DNA of 64,000 nucleotides from Ligilactobacillus apodemi DSM 16634 = JCM 16172 (GTDB taxonomy: Bacteria; Bacillota; Bacilli; Lactobacillales; Lactobacillaceae), in assembly GCF_001434405.1 (NCBI RefSeq), contig NZ_AZFT01000043.1, forward strand, positions 40,725 to 104,724. The letters are read 5' to 3'. Position numbers and translations under genes: made by a program. This document shows, piece by piece, positions 20,251-30,105 of this stretch. How positions within the stretch are numbered: the first letter of the stretch is position 1; each line of letters starts with the position of its first letter. The notes under the pieces are model-generated. The model was not told where the DNA came from. It did not search any database and saw only the letters and a program-made list of their open reading frames with translations.

Positions 20251-21795
20251 TCAACGTTCTAATTGAATATTTTCCACATTGAATATTTTGTCGATCCAAC
20301 CTTGGTAAAAGCTTTCTTCGTGCGTGACAAGCAAAACATTTCCCGGGAAATCTATTAGCGCTTTTTTCAATGCTACCTTAGTCTCATCATCTAAATGGTT
20401 TGTTGGTTCATCTAAAATCAAAAAGTTACTTGGCTTTAATTCTAACAAGCATAATTTGACTTTAGTTTGTTCGCCCCCACTTAAAAGTTCCATTGGTTTT
20501 AAAGTGTTAGCAGCATTGATTCCTGCCCGGGCTAATCTCTGACGGATCGTTTTAGGCTCAAGTTTAGGATAAGCAGCCTGTAACACTTGTAAGGGCGTCA
20601 TCTGCGGATCGTCCCAAACTAATTCTTGAGTGAAATAATTGATCACTGCTGCATCGACAAACTGAGCTGTCCCACCAAATGTCTTGATCTCGCCTAAAAT
20701 CGATTTGAGTAACGTTGACTTACCAATCCCGTTAAATCCCTTTAACACAACTTTTTCACCGTGACTCATCGAAAACGTGACCGGTTGCAATAACGGGCGT
20801 TGATAACCGATCGACAATTTTTTTACCCGTAATGTTGCACTGGATAGTAACTCTAAATAAGGAAAAGAAAAATGTGCTTGTAAATTATCACTTGGCGGGG
20901 TCAAACGGACGAGTTTATCAAGTCTTTTTTGCCGTGACTTGGCCATCGCAGCACGTGTTCCGGCCTTATTTTTACGGATATAGGCTTCATCTTTTTCGAT
21001 CTGGCGCCGTTGTTTTTCATAGGCTTTAAGTTGCACTTCTTTTTTGACTTCTTTTTGCTTGATCGCAGCTTTAAAACTCCCAGTATATTTGGTTATTTTA
21101 CCAAAAGATATATCGGCGATCGTATTAGTGATATTTTCTAAAAAATCATAATCATGCGAAATTACCATAAAACACCCGGGAAAATCATTTAAATAATCCG
21201 TTAACCACTCGATATGTGCTACATCTAAATAGTTCGTAGGTTCATCTAACAATAAAACATCTGGTCGTTCTAATAAAAGCTTGGCTAAAATGATCTTGGA
21301 TCTTTGTCCCCCTGAACACTGGCTAACTTTTCGTTCTTTGCCTAACGCATCGATCCCTAACCCTGTCATAACTTGATCGATCTTGACTTCCAAATTATAA
21401 AAATCAGCAGCTTCTAAAATTTCTTGGTATTTTCCTGCTTTATCTAATAAATTTTCATCCAGGGTTTGCGCATATTTCTCATAACATGCGGCTTGCTTTT
21501 TTTCAATTTCATATAGTTCTTGAAATGCACTTTGTAAAAAAGCACCGATCGTTAATTCGTGAGCAGATTCTGCATATTGATCTAAATAGCCGATCTTTTT
21601 GCCCCGCTGCCATTTGATCTGACCTTCATCAGGTAAGATCTGACCAGTGATCAATCTGATCAAAGTCGATTTACCAGCCCCATTTTGCCCGATGACACCT
21701 AGGTGGTCTTCTTTATTTAAAGCAAACGATGCCTTGTCATAGAGTTGCTTATCAGCAAAACTCATTGAGAGATCTGTCACTTCTAAAATACTCAT
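20251..21795 (-). CDS. ABC-F family ATPase
   Basis: This 514-residue soluble protein has two ABC cassettes and no membrane segment. Cassette 1 has GQNGAGKSTLIR, CSGGQRSKIILAKLL and LLLDEPTNYLD. A charged linker follows (about 235-300, Lys/Arg/Gln-rich), as in ABC-F translation factors. Cassette 2 has GFNGIGKSTLLK, LSGGEQTKVKLC and LILDEPTNHLDDE. ABC-F proteins act on the ribosome E site; some give antibiotic resistance and others are housekeeping. The long linker and 514 residues do not settle which. It is divergent from the 46-residue gene at 21941. Confidence 0.92.
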   Translation of the reverse strand: MSILEVTDLSMSFADKQLYDKASFALNKEDHLGVIGQNGAGKSTLIRLITGQILPDEGQIKWQRGKKIGYLDQYAESAHELTIGAFLQSAFQELYEIEKKQAACYEKYAQTLDENLLDKAGKYQEILEAADFYNLEVKIDQVMTGLGIDALGKERKVSQCSGGQRSKIILAKLLLERPDVLLLDEPTNYLDVAHIEWLTDYLNDFPGCFMVISHDYDFLENITNTIADISFGKITKYTGSFKAAIKQKEVKKEVQLKAYEKQRRQIEKDEAYIRKNKAGTRAAMAKSRQKRLDKLVRLTPPSDNLQAHFSFPYLELLSSATLRVKKLSIGYQRPLLQPVTFSMSHGEKVVLKGFNGIGKSTLLKSILGEIKTFGGTAQFVDAAVINYFTQELVWDDPQMTPLQVLQAAYPKLEPKTIRQRLARAGINAANTLKPMELLSGGEQTKVKLCLLELKPSNFLILDEPTNHLDDETKVALKKALIDFPGNVLLVTHEESFYQGWIDKIFNVENIQLER

Positions 21796-21876
21796 TTTGA
21801 TCCATTCTTTCTACGTAAAAATACTTCGTTAAGTATACCACACCCCTAACTTTTACATAACTTCCTAGATTTAACC

Positions 21877-21905
21877 TTGAAATTCATCTTATTTTTCGCT
21901 AGAAT
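21877..21905 (+). promoter_or_regulatory. Promoter for the 46-residue gene and RNA
   Basis: TTGAAA (21877-21882), a 17-bp spacer and TAGAAT (21900-21905) put the transcript start near 21912, about 29 bases before the ATG. Confidence 0.6.
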
Positions 21906-21940
21906 ATAAAGATGCATGAGTAATGAAGGGAGGGACTACC

Positions 21941-22081
21941 ATGTCACAAAATACACACGTAGGCGTTGGTAACGACCGCCGCCCAGTTAACAACAAAAAC
22001 GTTAAGAAGCGTCGTGCAGAACACCAAGCTGTTTTAAACTTCTTAAAAGAACGTGAAGAAGCTGACAAAGCTGCTAAATAA
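21941..22081 (+). CDS. 46-residue basic protein, unknown
   Basis: A strong GGGAGGGAC ribosome site lies a few bases before an ATG that opens a 46-codon frame ending in TAA at 22079-22081. The first half is basic and polar (NDRRPVNNKNVKKRRAEHQ), and the second half forms a charged helix (AVLNFLKEREEADKAAK). There is no signal or membrane segment. It could bind nucleic acid. A good promoter lies upstream and a structured RNA with terminator-like end directly follows, so protein and RNA probably share a transcript. I do not recognise the family. Confidence 0.7.
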   Translation: MSQNTHVGVGNDRRPVNNKNVKKRRAEHQAVLNFLKEREEADKAAK

Positions 22082-22250
22082 GCGAGCCCACATGACAATC
22101 ACTAGTGGAGCTCTGACCAGATTATCGTGACTGCAAGATCACTCGCGAGGTCTGCTGATAACCTGGGAAAAGTTCAATTAATTGAATATAAATAGCTCCA
22201 CATGGGCCACTGTCAGGTGTGCACATGTGGATTTATTTTGCTCTTTTTTA
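22082..22250 (+). ncRNA. Candidate structured RNA / attenuator, unknown family
   Basis: The segment after the 46-residue gene is non-coding and rich in pairing. CCACATG (22088-22094) can pair with CATGTGG (22224-22230), enclosing TGGAGCT (22106-22112) paired with AGCTCCA (22194-22200), with a GTGA..TCAC hairpin inside GACC..GGTC. A second CCACATG (22198-22204) competes for the same CATGTGG and makes a terminator-like hairpin followed by T-rich sequence. The two states resemble an attenuator or riboswitch; a single long folded RNA (6S-like shape) is the other reading. It does not match the yybP-ykoY, T-box or SRP consensus that I know. The gap to the ATPase start (22361) holds nothing else clear. 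Confidence 0.5.
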
Positions 22251-22360
22251 TTTTTTACATAAAATTTACTTACAGATAATTTCTTTTTAACAATGACTTG
22301 TGATACGATAACCGTGTAATCAACTAAATCACATTCATTATATAAGGAGGAGTTTTGTGA

Positions 22361-25018
22361 TTGAAAACAAATTATTACAACCAGACTGGAGAAGAAGTAC
22401 TCGTCAAATTAGATAGTTCGCTTGATGGTTTAGACTCGGCGCAGATAAAAGAGCGCCAAGCAAAATACGGACCAAACGTGTTAGAGTCTAAAAAGCATAC
22501 TACCTTGTTGCAAAAATTCATTGCACAATTTAAAGACTTAATGATCATCATTTTGATGGTCGCAGCTTTAGTTGCAATGTTTGCGGGAGAAGTTTCCGAT
22601 GCGTTGATCATCTTTTTAGTTGTGCTCTTAAATGCCGTATTTGGTGTTTTCCAAGAAGCAAAAGCGGAAAATGCGATCGATGCTTTACAGGAAATGACGA
22701 CCCCTTATTCACGGGTCCGGCGCAATGGTACGGTCATGCAAGTCAAAAGTGATGAGATCGTCCCTGGTGATATCGTCTTACTTGAAGCTGGCGATATCGT
22801 GCCTGCTGATATGCGGATCTTGAGCTCATCTTCTCTAAAGATCGAAGAAGCGGCTTTGACTGGTGAGTCTGTTCCCGTTGATAAAGATGCAGCTGTTATT
22901 ACCGAAGAAAATCCCCCGATTGGTGAACAAAGTAACCTCTGTTTTATGAACACTAGTGTTACTTACGGGACTGCTGAAGCGGTTGTATTTGCAACTGGAA
23001 TGCAGACTCAAGTCGGTCACATTGCAACAATGCTTGATGAGGTCGACAACTCAGTCACACCACTCCAAAAAAACATTACCCATTTAAGTAAAGTCTTAAC
23101 GATTTTGATCTTAGTCATCGCAGTCGTGATCTTTGTCTTTGGGGTCGCTACCGGGCGGGAAACGGTCTTAGATATGTTATTGACCGCTATCTCATTAGCC
23201 GTGGCCGCTATTCCTGAAGGTCTTCCGGCAATCGTGACGATCACATTAGCTTTAGGAACACAAACTATGGCTAAAAGAAATGCTCTCGTGCGTAAATTAC
23301 CTGCCGTTGAAACCTTAGGAACGACCGAGATCATCGCCTCTGATAAAACCGGGACTTTAACGCAAAATAAAATGACGGTCGAACAACTCTATACTGACCA
23401 TCAATTGGTAAGTGCTGAGCAATTTAAGGTCTCACCTGATCTACGCTTAGCTCAGATCATGATCTTGGCTAATGACAGTCAAGAAACACCTGAAGGTCTC
23501 GTGGGTGACCCCACAGAGACAGCTTTGATCCAGTATTATCTTGATCGTGGCATGGATATTAAACAAGTTCAAAATGCATATCCACGTAGCAATTCTGTTC
23601 CATTTGATTCTGAACGTAAGATGATGTCAGCCATCGTTGATCACAATGGCCAAGCTTACTTGATGACTAAAGGTGCCGTTGATGAAATTTTACAACGCAC
23701 AACTAGAATCGAAGATAATGGTGAGATCAGACCGATCACTGCTGCTGATAAAGAAAAGATCTTAGCTACTAATAAAGATTTAGCGCTTGAAGCTTTACGT
23801 GTATTAGGTTTTGCCTATAAATCACTGACAACAGAACAAAGCCAAGCAGAAGCAACATCGGAAAACTTTGAAAATGACTTGATCTTTGTAGGTATGATCG
23901 GGATGATCGATCCTCAACGTCCAGAAGTAAAAGATGCGGTCAGCGAAGCTAAATCAGCCGGGATCCGACCACTGATGATCACCGGTGACCACAAAGATAC
24001 CGCCCGAGCAATCGCTATTCGCTTGGGGATCATTGCCGAAGATGATACCGCTGGTGTAATCACCGGCCGTGAACTTGATGAAATGTCAGATGAAGAACTC
24101 AAACAAAATGTTGCTAAGTATTCAGTTTATGCTCGCGTTGCACCAGAGCATAAAGTTCGAATCGTCAAAGCATGGCAATCACATGGTAAAATTGTTGCCA
24201 TGACCGGTGACGGGGTCAATGATGCCCCTGCCCTAAAAACTGCCGATATCGGTGTTGGCATGGGGATCACTGGGACTGAAGTTTCTAAAAATGCCTCCGA
24301 TATCGTTTTGGCGGATGATAACTTCGCTACGATCATCTTGGCAGTCCGTGAAGGGCGTAAAGTCTTTGCTAATATCCAAAAAGCGATCCAATATCTGCTT
24401 TCAGCTAACTTAGGCGAAGTCTTGACCCTTTTCATGATGACCATGTTAAACTGGTCGATTTTCGCTCCAGTCCAAATTTTATGGATCAACTTAGTAACCG
24501 ATACTTTCCCCGCCATTGCCTTAGGGGTCGAAAAAGGCGAAAAGAACATCATGCAAAGAAAGCCACGCGGAAGCAAATCAAACTTTCTTTCTAATGGTGT
24601 TGGCTCAAGCATCATCTATCAAGGAATCTTAGAAGGCCTGATCACTTTAGGTGTCTACTGGTTAGCGATCAAATTCCCGGTTCACACCACATCTGCTCAG
24701 ATCCATGCGGATGCTTTGACGATGGCTTATGCAACTTTAGGTGTCTTACAGTTGTTCCATGCCTTTAACTCTAAATCGATCCATGGTTCGATCTTTACCA
24801 AAGAAACTTTCAACAACAAGTACTTTAACCTTGCGATCTTAGTTTCGGCGATCTTACTGGCAATGACGATCTTTGTTCCTGCCTTTAATAGCACGTTCCA
24901 CGTTACTACCCTTGATTTAAGTCAATGGGGGATCGTTTTAGGTGCTGGCTTCTTGTTAGTCATCATCGTCGAGATCGTAAAATTCTTCCAACGTAAATTT
25001 ATTTATACCGAAGAATAA
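22361..25018 (+). CDS. P2A-type cation ATPase (Ca2+ or Mn2+)
   Basis: This 885-residue protein is a P-type ATPase of the SERCA/PMR1 branch. It has an N-terminal cation_ATPase_N domain, the A domain LTGESVPVDK, PEGLPA in M4, phosphorylation site DKTGTLTQNKM, hinge MTGDGVNDAPALKTADIG and a C-terminal four-helix domain. It exports Ca2+ or Mn2+ from the cytosol; the M4 PEGLPA fits either ion. The start is TTG at 22361, with AAGGAGGAG about nine bases upstream. A structured RNA ends about 110 bases upstream and may control it. It is monocistronic with its own terminator. Confidence 0.93.
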   Translation: MKTNYYNQTGEEVLVKLDSSLDGLDSAQIKERQAKYGPNVLESKKHTTLLQKFIAQFKDLMIIILMVAALVAMFAGEVSDALIIFLVVLLNAVFGVFQEAKAENAIDALQEMTTPYSRVRRNGTVMQVKSDEIVPGDIVLLEAGDIVPADMRILSSSSLKIEEAALTGESVPVDKDAAVITEENPPIGEQSNLCFMNTSVTYGTAEAVVFATGMQTQVGHIATMLDEVDNSVTPLQKNITHLSKVLTILILVIAVVIFVFGVATGRETVLDMLLTAISLAVAAIPEGLPAIVTITLALGTQTMAKRNALVRKLPAVETLGTTEIIASDKTGTLTQNKMTVEQLYTDHQLVSAEQFKVSPDLRLAQIMILANDSQETPEGLVGDPTETALIQYYLDRGMDIKQVQNAYPRSNSVPFDSERKMMSAIVDHNGQAYLMTKGAVDEILQRTTRIEDNGEIRPITAADKEKILATNKDLALEALRVLGFAYKSLTTEQSQAEATSENFENDLIFVGMIGMIDPQRPEVKDAVSEAKSAGIRPLMITGDHKDTARAIAIRLGIIAEDDTAGVITGRELDEMSDEELKQNVAKYSVYARVAPEHKVRIVKAWQSHGKIVAMTGDGVNDAPALKTADIGVGMGITGTEVSKNASDIVLADDNFATIILAVREGRKVFANIQKAIQYLLSANLGEVLTLFMMTMLNWSIFAPVQILWINLVTDTFPAIALGVEKGEKNIMQRKPRGSKSNFLSNGVGSSIIYQGILEGLITLGVYWLAIKFPVHTTSAQIHADALTMAYATLGVLQLFHAFNSKSIHGSIFTKETFNNKYFNLAILVSAILLAMTIFVPAFNSTFHVTTLDLSQWGIVLGAGFLLVIIVEIVKFFQRKFIYTEE

Positions 25019-25026
25019 CTAATTTT

Positions 25027-25060
25027 AAAGACAGATTCTTTTCCGAATCTGTCTTTTTTT
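25027..25060 (+). terminator. Terminator after the P-type ATPase
   Basis: AAAGACAGATTC / GAATCTGTCTTTTTTT is a perfect 12-bp hairpin with a T run. Confidence 0.9.
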
Positions 25061-25401
25061 GTACACTAAATTCAGCTAAAAGCTCCATAAACCTTTAAAG
25101 TTAACCAAAAATTTTCCAATATTTTTTTCTTATTTATTTTCTCCATTTCAAAAAATAGCTAATCGCCCTAAATATATCGTAATTTATACTTTAAATTCTA
25201 TTACTGCATTTTTGGAATTTTAGTATTTTTCAAACTAAAAAATATTTTTAAAAGTATATTAGAATTATATTAAAAAATATCGCCATTACACCTCTGATAC
25301 ATCGCTCTAAAAGCGTGGAAATCAGTTGATTTATCAAATTCCATCGTGCATAATTGTTAACGGGATGTTAAAAGAATTTAAGAAAAAAAGGAGAATTAAA
25401 T
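25061..25401. other. AT-rich spacer before the adhesin gene
   Basis: This ~340-bp stretch is very AT-rich, with no reading frame of note and no GATC-rich pattern. AAAAGGAGA precedes the adhesin ATG. Several A/T tracts could bend DNA or carry promoter parts, but I cannot name a -35/-10 pair. The composition differs from the flanking ATPase gene. Confidence 0.4.
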
Positions 25402-28400
25402 ATGAAAAGGACTAACAGGTGGTTAACCCGATTAGTTACTTCCCTTGTCGTCATTTTTGGCTTTTTAAGTTTCAGTCATACTGTACGTGCCGATGGCGGA
25501 AAAGAGCTAACTAATGTCATTACTGACGTTTCATTATGGGATGTCGGTAATGGTGAAACATTAAAACCTGATAGCTCGGGGACATACCGACTTACTAAAG
25601 ACGTTTCTTATCGCTTTGAAAGTAAATTTGATTTATCAAAATACGATGGAAATCTTGAAGATGGCGACTATTTCACCTTCACTATTCCAGCACCCATAAC
25701 TGTCAATAACACTAGTTTTGACTTAATTGATAAAGATACTAATATTGCGGTCGGAAATGCAGTCGTTACCTCTAACGGTTCAGAAAATGGGGGAACCGTT
25801 AAAATAACTTTAAAGAACTTAGCAGCCTACTTGCAAAAAAAAGGTGGGACTCAAGTTCAAGGGGTCAAAGGAACATTTTATACCGACTTTACCGTCACTA
25901 AAGTAATTAGTAGTCAAACGATCACTTATACTTCTTCTGAGACCTCAAAGATCATCACTCACACTATTTCTGTCAAAGAACGCGGTGAAAACGACTATAC
26001 GGAAGGGATCAAACGTGAAAATTTCTCTAAAAATGGTGGAGTAATGAAAGAAGAACAATGGAGTTCACCAACCTTAAATAAAAGTGGCAACTATATCCAC
26101 AACTGGTATTTGCGCATCAACACGAATCAAACGTCTTATGACACGATCACACTTTACGATAACATCCCTAGTGATTCCGCACCGATGCAATTTATTCCTG
26201 AAAAACTAAAAGTCTATTCTGGATATTTCAACTCTAGCTTGAATTTAGCTGAACCACAATTACTGACAGAAGGTAAAGATTATACAATTGAGTATAACAG
26301 CTCCTACACTAGCTACAAGTTGAAACTGCTAAATACCTCAACGCGCTTAGGTGCTAACGGTAAACCAGCTGCATACAATGTCTATTATTCCACGACATCG
26401 CCTGCAAACGGGACTACCGTAGTAAATGAGCTCTCAATGCAAGGTGGCGAAAAATTGGTTGTTCTCAATACGAAAACGACGAAAACCGTCAATCGCGCAG
26501 AACGTTCAACTAAAATCACTACCGGGGGAACGATTCAATTAGATACCGGTTATCGCATCACCCTTTACAAACAAGATTCTGAAACAGGTGACTTATTAAA
26601 AGGAGCTGAATTTGAGATCACTTCCCCTAGCGGTAGTAAAGAAACTGTCACGACCGATGAAAATGGGGTCGCACAATCCAAAATCTATTCCGCTAGTGAA
26701 GTTGCCAAGGGGCAATTTACAGTCGTGGAAACAAAAGCACCTGAAGGTTATGAACTTGATAATACACCGATCAAGGTTTCAGTCGGTGAAGCGGGTGTTA
26801 TCCGCCGAATCCAAAACACACGCAAAAAAGTCGCGATCCCAGTTACTAAAAAATGGGATGATGCTAATAATCAAGACGGCACACGACCAAAAGAAGTCAA
26901 AGTTCAACTTTTAGCCAATGGCAAGGAAGTTGACGGCAGTGAACTAACATTGTCTGCCGATAACAATTGGTCAGGTAGTTTTGAAAACTTGAATGCATAT
27001 GATAAAAATGGGAAGAAGATCGATTATTCTATCAAAGAAATCGACGTTTCAAATGATTATACTTCAAAGATTTCAGGCGATGCAGCTAAAGGTTACGTGA
27101 TCACTAATACGCACACCCCAGCTAAAACTGAAATTTCTGGAACTAAGACTTGGAACGATAGCAATGACCAAGATGGTAAACGACCAAATTCGATCACGGT
27201 TAATTTATTGGCTGATGGTAAAGTTGTTGATAAACAAGTCGTTACTGCAAACACAAATTGGTCATATAAATTTAGTAATTTAGCTAAATATCAAAATGGT
27301 AAAGAAATCAAGTACACTATCACCGAAGATCCAGTCAAAAATTATACGACTCAAGTTGATGGCTATAATATTACTAATTCATACACACCAGAAACAGTTG
27401 ACATTAAGGCAACTAAAAACTGGAATGATAATGACGATCAAGATGGTAAGCGTCCAAGCCAGATCACCGTTAACTTATTAGCTGACGGGCAAAAAGTTGA
27501 TTCTAAGCAAATCAGCGCCGCTAACGATGGTACTTGGACGGCAGAATTTACTGGTCTGCCTAAATACAAGAATGGTAAAGAGATCAAGTACACCATCACT
27601 GAAGATGAAGTCGCAAATTACTCGACTCAAATCGATGGCTATAACATTACTAATTCATACACACCAGAAACAGTTGACATCAAAGCAACTAAAAACTGGG
27701 ATGATAACGATAATCAAGATGGCAAACGTCCTAGCCAGATCACCGTTAACTTATTAGCTGATGGGCAAAAAGTTGATTCTAAGCAAATCAGCGCCGCTAA
27801 CGATGGCACCTGGACTGCTGACTTTACTGGTTTACCTAAATACAAGAACGGTCAAGAAATCAAATACACTGTCACCGAAGAAGCAGTTGCAGAATATGAA
27901 TCAACGATCACTGATTTCAATATTGTTAATAAATATATTCCAAAGACGATCGAATATAAAGTAACTAAAGCATGGGATGACAACAATAACCAAGACGGTA
28001 AACGTCCAGACCAAATCACGGTACAACTTTACAAATCCGTGGCTGGCTCTGAACCTGTTGCAGTTCCTGGCAAAACATTAACTTTGACTACTGAAAATAA
28101 AGTAGATGACAACACTTGGAGTGCTTCATTTACTGATTTACCACAATTTGAAAAAGGTCAAGAAATTTCCTATAGCGTAAAAGAAGTTGATACACCAGAT
28201 GGCTACACTTCAAATGTTTCAGGACAGCTTATCACCAACTCTCATACTCCAGAAACCGTTGTGATCTCTGGGACAAAAGTTTGGAATGATAATAACGACC
28301 AAGATGGTAAACGAACAACTAGTGTTAAGATCCAAATCTTAAACGGCGATCAAGTAGTTGATGAGATCGAAACATCAAAGGATAAGAACTGGTCCTTTGA

Positions 28401-29388
28401 ATCAAAAGAATTGCCTAAATACGAAAACGGTCAAGAGATCAATTATACCGTCAAAGAAGTCGCTGTTGCTGCTTATGAAACAACGATCACAAAAGATAGT
28501 GATGGTAAATATACCTTGACCAATAGTCATACCCCAGAAAAAATCGATTTGACTGGGCAAAAGAGCTGGAATGATAATGACGATCAAGACGGCATGCGTC
28601 CAGCATCGATCACGGTGGAATTACTAGCAAATGGTAAAGCTACTGGCAAAACAGCAACTACTTCAGCAGCCCAAAACTGGACATATAGTTTCACTGGGGT
28701 CGATCGTTATCAAGATGGTAAAGAGATCGCCTATTCAGTTAAAGAAGTAGACACTCCAGCTGGTTATACTTCACAAGTAGCTGGCTTAAATATTACTAAC
28801 TCTCACCAACCAGAAACAATTGATGTTTCAGGGACAAAGACTTGGAATGACAACAATGACCAAGATAAGATCCGCCCTACTACAATTACGGTACATTTAC
28901 TTGCAGACGGTAAAGATACCGGTTTAACAGCTACTGCAAGTGCTGCAACCGACTGGAAATATAGTTTTAAAAACGTCGCTAAATATAATAACGGTAAAAA
29001 AGTAACTTACACTGTCGTAGAAGATGAAGTGGCTGGTTATACTGCAACAGTTGATGGCATGAATGTAACAAACACGCATACTCCAACAACTAAAGAAGAA
29101 ACTCCACCACCTTCACCAAACAACCCGGATAAACCAACAACGCCAAATACACCGGGATCATCCAATAACACACCACCTAAGTCAGACACTCCTGTTCCAC
29201 CAACAACAACTAGTGTGTTAAAGGAAAACAATGTTCCTACTAAATCAAGTTCTAAGACCACTTCAAATAGCAACTCATTACCTGCTACAAACGGGATCGA
29301 CGAACCGTTCTATTTGATCATCGGTCTTATCTTAGAACTCCTTGGTTTAAGTGGTGCCGTGTATCTTGTACGAAGAAAGAAAAACTAA
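25402..29388 (+). CDS. Cna-B repeat cell-wall adhesin, LPATN sorting signal
   Basis: This 1328-residue surface protein has a signal peptide (about 1-30, ending TVRADGG). A ~350-residue adhesin region of the collagen-binding Ig-like type and one SpaA-like domain (YRITLYKQDSETGDLLKGAEF to VVETKAPEGYEL) follow. Eight Cna-B domains come next, each starting near a TKxWxDxxxQDxxRP motif and ending ITNSHTP or similar. The Lys and Asn of those motifs are placed for isopeptide bonds. A Pro-rich wall spanner leads to LPATNG, a membrane helix and RRKKN. It would be anchored by sortase and mediate adhesion. The LPATN motif departs from LPXTG. Confidence 0.92.
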   Translation: MKRTNRWLTRLVTSLVVIFGFLSFSHTVRADGGKELTNVITDVSLWDVGNGETLKPDSSGTYRLTKDVSYRFESKFDLSKYDGNLEDGDYFTFTIPAPITVNNTSFDLIDKDTNIAVGNAVVTSNGSENGGTVKITLKNLAAYLQKKGGTQVQGVKGTFYTDFTVTKVISSQTITYTSSETSKIITHTISVKERGENDYTEGIKRENFSKNGGVMKEEQWSSPTLNKSGNYIHNWYLRINTNQTSYDTITLYDNIPSDSAPMQFIPEKLKVYSGYFNSSLNLAEPQLLTEGKDYTIEYNSSYTSYKLKLLNTSTRLGANGKPAAYNVYYSTTSPANGTTVVNELSMQGGEKLVVLNTKTTKTVNRAERSTKITTGGTIQLDTGYRITLYKQDSETGDLLKGAEFEITSPSGSKETVTTDENGVAQSKIYSASEVAKGQFTVVETKAPEGYELDNTPIKVSVGEAGVIRRIQNTRKKVAIPVTKKWDDANNQDGTRPKEVKVQLLANGKEVDGSELTLSADNNWSGSFENLNAYDKNGKKIDYSIKEIDVSNDYTSKISGDAAKGYVITNTHTPAKTEISGTKTWNDSNDQDGKRPNSITVNLLADGKVVDKQVVTANTNWSYKFSNLAKYQNGKEIKYTITEDPVKNYTTQVDGYNITNSYTPETVDIKATKNWNDNDDQDGKRPSQITVNLLADGQKVDSKQISAANDGTWTAEFTGLPKYKNGKEIKYTITEDEVANYSTQIDGYNITNSYTPETVDIKATKNWDDNDNQDGKRPSQITVNLLADGQKVDSKQISAANDGTWTADFTGLPKYKNGQEIKYTVTEEAVAEYESTITDFNIVNKYIPKTIEYKVTKAWDDNNNQDGKRPDQITVQLYKSVAGSEPVAVPGKTLTLTTENKVDDNTWSASFTDLPQFEKGQEISYSVKEVDTPDGYTSNVSGQLITNSHTPETVVISGTKVWNDNNDQDGKRTTSVKIQILNGDQVVDEIETSKDKNWSFESKELPKYENGQEINYTVKEVAVAAYETTITKDSDGKYTLTNSHTPEKIDLTGQKSWNDNDDQDGMRPASITVELLANGKATGKTATTSAAQNWTYSFTGVDRYQDGKEIAYSVKEVDTPAGYTSQVAGLNITNSHQPETIDVSGTKTWNDNNDQDKIRPTTITVHLLADGKDTGLTATASAATDWKYSFKNVAKYNNGKKVTYTVVEDEVAGYTATVDGMNVTNTHTPTTKEETPPPSPNNPDKPTTPNTPGSSNNTPPKSDTPVPPTTTSVLKENNVPTKSSSKTTSNSNSLPATNGIDEPFYLIIGLILELLGLSGAVYLVRRKKN
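27361..27888 (+). repeat. Near-identical tandem 276-bp repeat in the adhesin
   Basis: The third and fourth Cna-B units are nearly identical at DNA level, with period 276 bp (first copy from 27361, second from 27637). The other six units match mainly at protein level. This points to a recent duplication by unequal exchange. Confidence 0.8.
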
Positions 29389-29430
29389 TTATCTTAAGTA
29401 ACTCACTTCAATTCATGTTTATCTAATATA

Positions 29431-29492
29431 AACACCCCTGAGTGGTAACAGAAACTAATTTGTTTACTGTAATTCACTCAGGGGTGTTTTTT
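29431..29492. terminator. Strong terminator after the adhesin
   Basis: AACACCCCTGAGTG and CACTCAGGGGTGTT form a 14-bp stem followed by TTTT. Its end overlaps the last codon of the PadR remnant on the other strand. Confidence 0.88.
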
Positions 29493-30047
29493 AGCATTCA
29501 GTTAATTTGGAAAGCTTTTTTTGTAAGATCTCTTTAGCAACTTTAAATTGAGCCAACCCTATTTCATAAGTGATTTCTTGGGTGGAGGTCATTTTTTCGC
29601 ACCACACTTTATGATCTGATTCTAATTGCTCAATATTTTTTCCAAAGCGGCTAATTCATTTTCTATCCAAGAAGCGATTGTTTGTTCATCTTCATTACTG
29701 CCAAAATACATTCTTACTAAAAACTCCGACTCCCGCTTTTCTGGGCTGATTGGCGTTTTTTAATACTCCGCAAAAGCTTTTTTTCCTTTTTCCGTAATGT
29801 GATAGACATTTTTATTCGGTTTTCCTTCTTGGATAACAACTTCTTTTTCAACTAAACCTTCGTTAGAAAGTCGGCGTAAAGTCAGATAGATCATACCATA
29901 ACTTGTTTTATAAAAATGCTTAAAAACCGTTTCAAACACTTCATTTATTTCATACCCTGTTCTACTTTTTTCAATTAGTAACCCTAATATGATATCTTTA
30001 CCCGTCAAATTATATATTCCGTTCACCAATTTTATTTTCCTGCTCAT
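29491..30047 (-). pseudogene. PadR-family regulator broken by nonsense and frameshift
   Basis: Residues 1-95 form an intact PadR winged helix (KDIILGLLIEKSRTGYEINE, SYGMIYLTLRRLSNEGLVEK, KNVYHITEKGKKAF). The frame then stops at TAA (29760-29762), where a single base change from TTA (Leu) would restore reading into KTPISPEKRESEFLVRMYFG. A second lesion near 29640, loss of one A from a run of seven, separates the rest of the C-terminal dimer domain, which ends KLSKLTEC at 29491-29493. The DNA-binding part alone may still be made. It probably regulated the neighbouring MFS gene, which is also broken. Confidence 0.85.
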
Positions 30048-30105
30048 TATATACGCTTAGCAAATATTGGTAAAATATTTTGAATTGCACTACAGATACT
30101 ATCAA

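Noticed and set aside
22082..22250. A yybP-ykoY manganese riboswitch
   Set aside because: The conserved GGGGAGTAG-type core is not present, although the position before a cation ATPase is tempting.
24127..24615. A 162-residue reading frame antisense to the cation ATPase
   Set aside because: It mirrors the conserved ATPase core, has no ribosome site and no recognisable domain.
26860..29090. CRISPR-like or other non-coding repeat array
   Set aside because: The repeats are in-frame Cna-B domains of one protein.
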